Source of the DNA: Actibacterium mucosum KCTC 23349 | GTDB taxonomy: Bacteria; Pseudomonadota; Alphaproteobacteria; Rhodobacterales; Rhodobacteraceae | Assembly: GCF_000647975.1 (NCBI RefSeq) | Contig: NZ_JFKE01000004.1 | Location: forward strand, 124,001 to 188,000 | Length of the DNA stretch: 64,000 nucleotides | Direction: 5' to 3' | Shown here: in pieces, positions 59,466-64,000 of the stretch | How positions within the stretch are numbered: the stretch's first letter is position 1 | Layout: every line of letters starts with the position of its first letter | Translations under genes and position numbers: made by a program | The notes under the pieces: model-generated | What the model saw: the letters and a program-made list of their open reading frames with translations, nothing else | The model's database searches: none | What the model was told of the DNA's origin: nothing

Positions 59466-59756
59466 TTAAGCTGACGCCTTCAGGCTCAGCTCGACCACCG
59501 ACTTAAGAATGTCGTCAACGGTCATATCAACCAGCATCGTGTTCTCGTCGCGCATCTTGCGGAACAACGCGTCGCCCAACCCATAAGATTGCTGAAGCTC
59601 AGAGATCAGATAGACAAGGCTGATGGATTCCATCCCGAGGTCAATCAGTTTGGAATCGGCCGACAATTCGCCGCCATCTCCGTCCAAATCGTCTTCCAGA
59701 TCTTCGAAAATTTCCTGCAGCGCTGCCAGCGCGTCGTCATATGTTACTGCTGCCAT
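59466..59756 (-). CDS. Stand-alone acyl carrier protein
   Basis: A 96-residue acidic ACP. The phosphopantetheine attachment Ser is Ser44 in LIDLGMESISLVYLI, in the normal place before a hydrophobic helix. The helix-2 recognition region has Met-Glu instead of the Asp before Ser of fatty-acid ACPs, as in some PKS carrier proteins. It ends 199 bp before the phosphodiesterase gene and starts 17 bp after the PKS gene, so it is its likely partner, modified by the fused PPTase domain. Confidence 0.92.
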   Translation of the reverse strand: MAAVTYDDALAALQEIFEDLEDDLDGDGGELSADSKLIDLGMESISLVYLISELQQSYGLGDALFRKMRDENTMLVDMTVDDILKSVVELSLKASA

Positions 59757-59773
59757 CTCTCACAATCCTTCTT

Positions 59774-62700
59774 CTAATGCGCACCCGATCGCGGCCTCAA
59801 AGCCACAACAGCTACGGTTTCGGGCACAATCTCCGTTACTACACGCACGTTGACAAGGGTGCCGCCGCTCTTTTCGGATACCTGAAACCCTTCTGCGTCA
59901 CCCGTGATTGACGTGATTTCAAACCGGTCAAACATCGTCGCCAGCCCCGCACCATAGGCTTTGCCGGCTGCTTCTTTTGCGCACCACATCGCCGCAGCCA
60001 GCCTGTCACGGTCTGCACCAGACGTTGCTTGCGCCAAATAGCCGCGCTCGGCCGTGGTGAATGCCGTGGCCAGAAACGCCTCGTCCCGCGGTACGATCCG
60101 TTCGATATCCACGCCGACACCCGCATATTTTGTGGCGTCTGCCGCGGCTGCGATGGCGTATTCACCGCTGTGACTGATCGAGATCAGGGGCGCCTGCCCC
60201 CAACTCTCGGGCCAGCTTGGGCCGATCATTGGCGGGGTGTCGTCGGTGCTGGGCTGCACCTCGACATCCGCCGGGCAAAATGCCAATCCGGTCACCGCAC
60301 GCACCGCATCCTTGGCCGCTGCGCGCCCGCGCAGCCATTCCCAGCGGCGCTTCTCGGTCGCGTCGGCCAGACCGTCCCACTCCAACCGCTCCGACGGCGA
60401 CAGCTGCAGCCCGGCCAGAACCTTGGCCCAGATGCCGCCGCTGCCTTCCAGCAAGCTGGTCGAGATATCGGTGACCGCCGTCAGCGCCAGCCCATCGCCG
60501 GCCTCGATCACCGCCGAAACCGGGTTCACCGACGGTGCCAGGCGCGCCTGAAAGAACCGATCCGGCAGGTTGAACCGCTTGTCCCACCAGCCGTGGATAC
60601 GACATTGCAGATGGCCATCGGCGCTGACTACGTCGATATAGCTCGACATCTCATCGTCACCGATCAGGTCGATCTTGCAGCGGCAGCGCGCCTTTTCACC
60701 CGGCGCCAGCGGGGCGCGGAACATCTCCAGCCGCTCCACCCGGAACGGAAAGATGTGGAACGCCTCGTCAAGGCTCTCGGCCGACCACACGCCCACCAGT
60801 TGCCCCACCGCGTCCAGCGTGATTGGGTCGGTCTCGAAATAGGGCTGCGGGATCCCCTGATACAACGTGTCCAGCGGCAGCCCCTGCAAGACACCCTCGC
60901 AGCCATCGCCGCTGGCCAGATCCATGTTTTCGATGGCGTGCAGTTTCGGCCCGTGAAACATGATGCGGCTATAGACATCTTCCAGCGACCAATAGGCGCC
61001 GCGATGGGCGTCATAGCTCAGCGGCTCGGCCAAAGGTGCGGCGGGACGCTCGGCCGCCAGCTCGATCTCGGCCTCCACCAGAATGGGCCGCAAAGCCGGG
61101 CCATCGGCGGCGCGCAGGCGCACGTGAACCTTGCTCACTGCGCCCTGTTCCTTCAACTCCGCCGTGGCTTCCAACGCCAGAACCGGCCGGTCCAGCGCCA
61201 GCCAGCGGCTGGCCCGAACCTCGTTCATCGCGACCACCACCATCTCGGGGCACAGCGCCGCCGCGGTCTCGGCCAGCGCCTCCATGGTAAAGGTCAGCGG
61301 CACCACCGGCAGGCCCGACAGATCGGGCCACAGCATCGAGATATCGCGGCCAAAGCTGTGGTCCAGCAGATAGGGCGCGCGGCCCGTGTCGATCTCGATC
61401 CGCGCGGTCAGGCTGCGCCCATCGGCGGCCCGCTCGGTTGTCTGCAACATCGGGAACCGCTGCGGCGCGGCGTCGGGGGCCGCCACCTTTGGGGCCTCGC
61501 CGGTAAAGGCGCCAAAATAGGCCGACATGATGTCGCGTTCGGCGCTGACAAACTGTTCCATCGTATCAAAATAAGACGCCACCAGCGCCTCTTGCGGTGA
61601 TGCCGACGGGGCAACCGGCGCCTGGGGTTCAGGCGCGCGCGGGGCTTCGGGGGCGGCGGGCGCAACCTCGGGCGCGCGCTTGGTCTTGCGCGGCGGCACA
61701 TTGGTCAGTTCCATCGGCTGCAGACCCATTTTCAGCACCTGCGGGCGCGAGGGGCCTTCATCGGCCTTAACAGCCTCTTCAGGCGCGGCGAAGGCTTCGG
61801 CGTTCAACGCCACCCCTTCTACCGACAATTGCGCGATGAAATGGTTCAGCTGGTCCAGCCCCACCCGGCCCGGCGTGTCCATCGCCAGCGCCACATGCGG
61901 TTTGCCGCGAAGGATATCGTTGGTGAAGGCCGTCAGATTGTTGCGCGGCCCGCATTCCACAAAAATCCGTGCGCCATCGTCATGCATGCGCTGGATCGTC
62001 TCGGTAAACCGCACCCGCCCCGACCATTGCGCCGCCGTCAGCTTGCGGATGTCGTCGCCCGCATCGCCAAAGGGCTCGGTCGACAGGCAGGAATAGCACG
62101 GCATCGACGGCGCGCTGATGGCCATATCCGCCATGAACCCCTCCAGCCGCTTCGTGAACTCGGCAAAGGCGGGCGAGTGATAGGCCCGTTCAAACGGCAA
62201 CGCCTCGCCGAACCCACCCAGCTCGCCGGCCAGTTTCTCGGCCCAGTCGCGCGCCGCGGGCGAGAACGCAGCGATCACTTTTTGATTGGGGCAATTGTCC
62301 ATCGCCAGATAGACATCGTCGCGCCCGGCCAGTGCCGCGTCCAGCTTGGCATTGTCCACCGCGCCAATGGCAATCAGCGCGCCTTCGGCGATCACGCCCT
62401 CGGCCGACATCTGTTCATAAGCGTCGTTCAGCGCCCGCATCTCGGCCTGCAATTGCGCGGGGTCCTCGCGGCTGGTCACGCCCGCGGCATAAAGCGCCGA
62501 GTATTCGCCGGTGGAATGGCCAACCACCATATCCGCGCGCAGGCCGATCTTGTCATAAAGCGCCGCAACCGATTGATTTGCCGCAAAAATCGCCTCGGGC
62601 CCAATATCCATGCGCCACAGGCCCTCACCCTCGGCGGCGACGTAAGAGGGCGGGTAAATCACCTGGCTGGGCTTCAGCGCGCGCGGATGCCCGGCAAAAG

Positions 62701-64000
62701 CGCCATCCACCAGATCAAACCAGCCGCGCATTTCCGGGTGATGCAACATCACCTCGCGCAGCATGCCGATATGCTGGCTGCCCTCACCGGGGAACATGAA
62801 GGCCACCTTGCCTTCCCGCGCCAAAGGGGCCGAGGTCAGATAGGCCCCCTTACGGTCCTTCAGCTTCTTCTTGCCCGCGCCAATGCGATCGGCAATTTTT
62901 TGCAACTTGGCGGTGGCCTCGCCCTTGTCGGCGGCCACCACACCGGCCCGCCAGTCGCCATCGCCGCTTTGCGCGTTCACCTGGCGCGCCAGCGCGGCCA
63001 GCGTCACCTCGGGCGCGGCCAGCGTGTCAACCACCTGCGCGATCTTGGCAACCAGCGCCGGGCCATCGGCGGCGTCCAGCACCACAACCTCGGAACTGCG
63101 CGTCAGCTGCGGCGCGGGTTGCGGCGCACCGGTATATTCCTCCATCACCGCATGCGCGTTGATGCCGCCAAAGCCAAAGGCGTTCACCCCGGCGCGGCGC
63201 GGCGTTTCCTCGCCATGGATCCACGGGCGCGCCTCGGTGTTCAGGTAAAACGGCGTGTCCTCGATGCCCAGATCGGGGTTCGGCGTGTCCACCAGCGTCG
63301 GTGGCAACGTGCGGTGATAAAGCGCCATCGCCGTTTTGATCAGCCCGGCCGAGCCCGAGGCCGGGATGCAATGCCCGATCATCGACTTGACCGCGCCCAG
63401 CGCCACCTCGGGCTCCTCGGACGCGCGGCCGCCAAACTGGCCTGCCAGCGCCTCAACCTCGGTCGCATCGCCCACCGATGTCGCGGTGCCATGCGCCTCG
63501 ATCAACCCCACCGATTTGGGGTCGAGGCCGCTTTGCTGATACGCGCGTTCCAGCGCCAGCGTTTCGCCTTCGATCCGGGGGGCCAGAATGCCCAGGCCCT
63601 TGCCGTCTGACGCCACGCCCACGCTGCGCATCAACGCATAGATCTTGTCACCCGCCGCTTCGGCATCCGACAGGCGTTTGATCGCCAGAATGCCAACGCC
63701 TTCGCCCAGCAAGGTGCCATCGGCCTCGGCCGAGAACGGTTTGATCGATCCTTGCTTGGACAGCGCCTCTAACTGGCAGAAAATCTGATAAATCGGCGCC
63801 GGGGTCGAGGCATGCACCCCCCCCACAATCGCCATATCGCACAGGCCCGACCGCAGGTCGGCCATGCCACGCTCCATCGCGATCAACGACGAGGCGCAAG
63901 CCGCATCAATAATGTAATTCGCGCCCTTAAAATCCAGCCGGTTCGAAATGCGCCCCGACACAAGGTTCGGCACCAGGGCCGGCGCAATCTCGGCGTTAAA
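59774..64000 (-). CDS. Type I PKS with fused PPTase (partial)
   Basis: The C-terminal 1,408 or so codons of a large PKS that continues past the window end; the reading frame stays open to position 64000. The KS has Cys in IIDAACASSL (near 63897), His in EAHGTATSVGDA and in SMIGHCIPASG. The AT has GHSTGEYSALYAAG (near 62515). A Pro/Ala linker (61560-61700) leads to a DH-like double hotdog with LLDHSFG and ITLDAVGQ. The C-terminus (59774-60470) is a 4'-phosphopantetheinyl transferase with SISHSGEYAIA, GVGVDIERI and WCAKEAAGKAYG. No ACP or KR is seen in this part. PPTase-tailed PKSs are known in enediyne synthases; this is not assigned to that class. Confidence 0.92.
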   Translation of the reverse strand, partial: FNAEIAPALVPNLVSGRISNRLDFKGANYIIDAACASSLIAMERGMADLRSGLCDMAIVGGVHASTPAPIYQIFCQLEALSKQGSIKPFSAEADGTLLGEGVGILAIKRLSDAEAAGDKIYALMRSVGVASDGKGLGILAPRIEGETLALERAYQQSGLDPKSVGLIEAHGTATSVGDATEVEALAGQFGGRASEEPEVALGAVKSMIGHCIPASGSAGLIKTAMALYHRTLPPTLVDTPNPDLGIEDTPFYLNTEARPWIHGEETPRRAGVNAFGFGGINAHAVMEEYTGAPQPAPQLTRSSEVVVLDAADGPALVAKIAQVVDTLAAPEVTLAALARQVNAQSGDGDWRAGVVAADKGEATAKLQKIADRIGAGKKKLKDRKGAYLTSAPLAREGKVAFMFPGEGSQHIGMLREVMLHHPEMRGWFDLVDGAFAGHPRALKPSQVIYPPSYVAAEGEGLWRMDIGPEAIFAANQSVAALYDKIGLRADMVVGHSTGEYSALYAAGVTSREDPAQLQAEMRALNDAYEQMSAEGVIAEGALIAIGAVDNAKLDAALAGRDDVYLAMDNCPNQKVIAAFSPAARDWAEKLAGELGGFGEALPFERAYHSPAFAEFTKRLEGFMADMAISAPSMPCYSCLSTEPFGDAGDDIRKLTAAQWSGRVRFTETIQRMHDDGARIFVECGPRNNLTAFTNDILRGKPHVALAMDTPGRVGLDQLNHFIAQLSVEGVALNAEAFAAPEEAVKADEGPSRPQVLKMGLQPMELTNVPPRKTKRAPEVAPAAPEAPRAPEPQAPVAPSASPQEALVASYFDTMEQFVSAERDIMSAYFGAFTGEAPKVAAPDAAPQRFPMLQTTERAADGRSLTARIEIDTGRAPYLLDHSFGRDISMLWPDLSGLPVVPLTFTMEALAETAAALCPEMVVVAMNEVRASRWLALDRPVLALEATAELKEQGAVSKVHVRLRAADGPALRPILVEAEIELAAERPAAPLAEPLSYDAHRGAYWSLEDVYSRIMFHGPKLHAIENMDLASGDGCEGVLQGLPLDTLYQGIPQPYFETDPITLDAVGQLVGVWSAESLDEAFHIFPFRVERLEMFRAPLAPGEKARCRCKIDLIGDDEMSSYIDVVSADGHLQCRIHGWWDKRFNLPDRFFQARLAPSVNPVSAVIEAGDGLALTAVTDISTSLLEGSGGIWAKVLAGLQLSPSERLEWDGLADATEKRRWEWLRGRAAAKDAVRAVTGLAFCPADVEVQPSTDDTPPMIGPSWPESWGQAPLISISHSGEYAIAAAADATKYAGVGVDIERIVPRDEAFLATAFTTAERGYLAQATSGADRDRLAAAMWCAKEAAGKAYGAGLATMFDRFEITSITGDAEGFQVSEKSGGTLVNVRVVTEIVPETVAVVALRPRSGAH

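Noticed and set aside
57659-63610. Long plus-strand frames opposite the phosphodiesterase and PKS
   Set aside because: They mirror genes with clear catalytic motifs on the minus strand and show shadow composition.

Overview
The window looks like a chromosomal segment of a marine alphaproteobacterium of the Rhodobacteraceae (Roseobacter group). The evidence is the GC-rich dense coding, an isc-suf operon led by an IscR with a single cysteine, an Irr-type iron box on that operon, a recA promoter with the alphaproteobacterial GTTC-N7-GTTC SOS box, a CckA-type hybrid kinase behind a CtrA-like box, and an aglEFGAK alpha-glucoside locus. No insertion sequence, integrase, phage gene or CRISPR array was seen. 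No stretch over 300 bp lacks a gene; the longest gaps are 46195-46440 and 38393-38620, both divergent promoter regions.

Layout. 1-1.8 kb: an unusual M28-family peptidase homologue, then tRNA-Arg(CCG). 2.0-11.1 kb: an 11-gene minus-strand iron-sulfur operon (iscR, unknown, iscS-like, sufB, YbjQ-like, FkbM methyltransferase, sufC, sufD, two Yip1-like membrane proteins, sufS), with an alpha/beta hydrolase, a small protein and a tandem HD-domain protein on the other side of its promoter. 13.3-25.2 kb: mostly housekeeping genes (icd, Lrp regulator, M48 peptidase, DUF898 protein, SMR transporter, typA, alaS, recA) plus small proteins. 25.4-32.1 kb: sulfotransferase-like protein, cckA, rRNA methyltransferase, guaB and a TehA-like transporter. 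32.1-41.9 kb: an alpha-glucoside uptake and use locus: aglK, aglA, aglG, aglF and aglE on the minus strand, opposite a LacI regulator, GH1 beta-glucosidase and glucokinase, with LacI-type operators in the shared promoter region.

42-64 kb is the accessory and most novel part. It holds a glycine-rich FG/QQ repeat protein, a second small sulfotransferase-like protein, a 919-residue PqqD-like / inactive M50-like / HlyD fusion, two alpha/beta hydrolase-fold proteins (one secreted), and two short-chain dehydrogenases. A long minus-strand block then runs off the window end: PKS with KS-AT-DH-like domains and a fused phosphopantetheinyl transferase, stand-alone ACP, cytosolic alkaline-phosphatase-superfamily enzyme, alpha/beta hydrolase, propeller-like/epimerase fusion, TPR protein, SDR homologue lacking its Tyr/Lys pair, and a double-SDR fusion. 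I infer an undescribed lipid or polyketide pathway, with modification by reductases and perhaps export by the HlyD fusion. The product cannot be read from the sequence.

Starts were chosen by ribosome binding sites, overlaps and family alignment from memory; no database search was possible.
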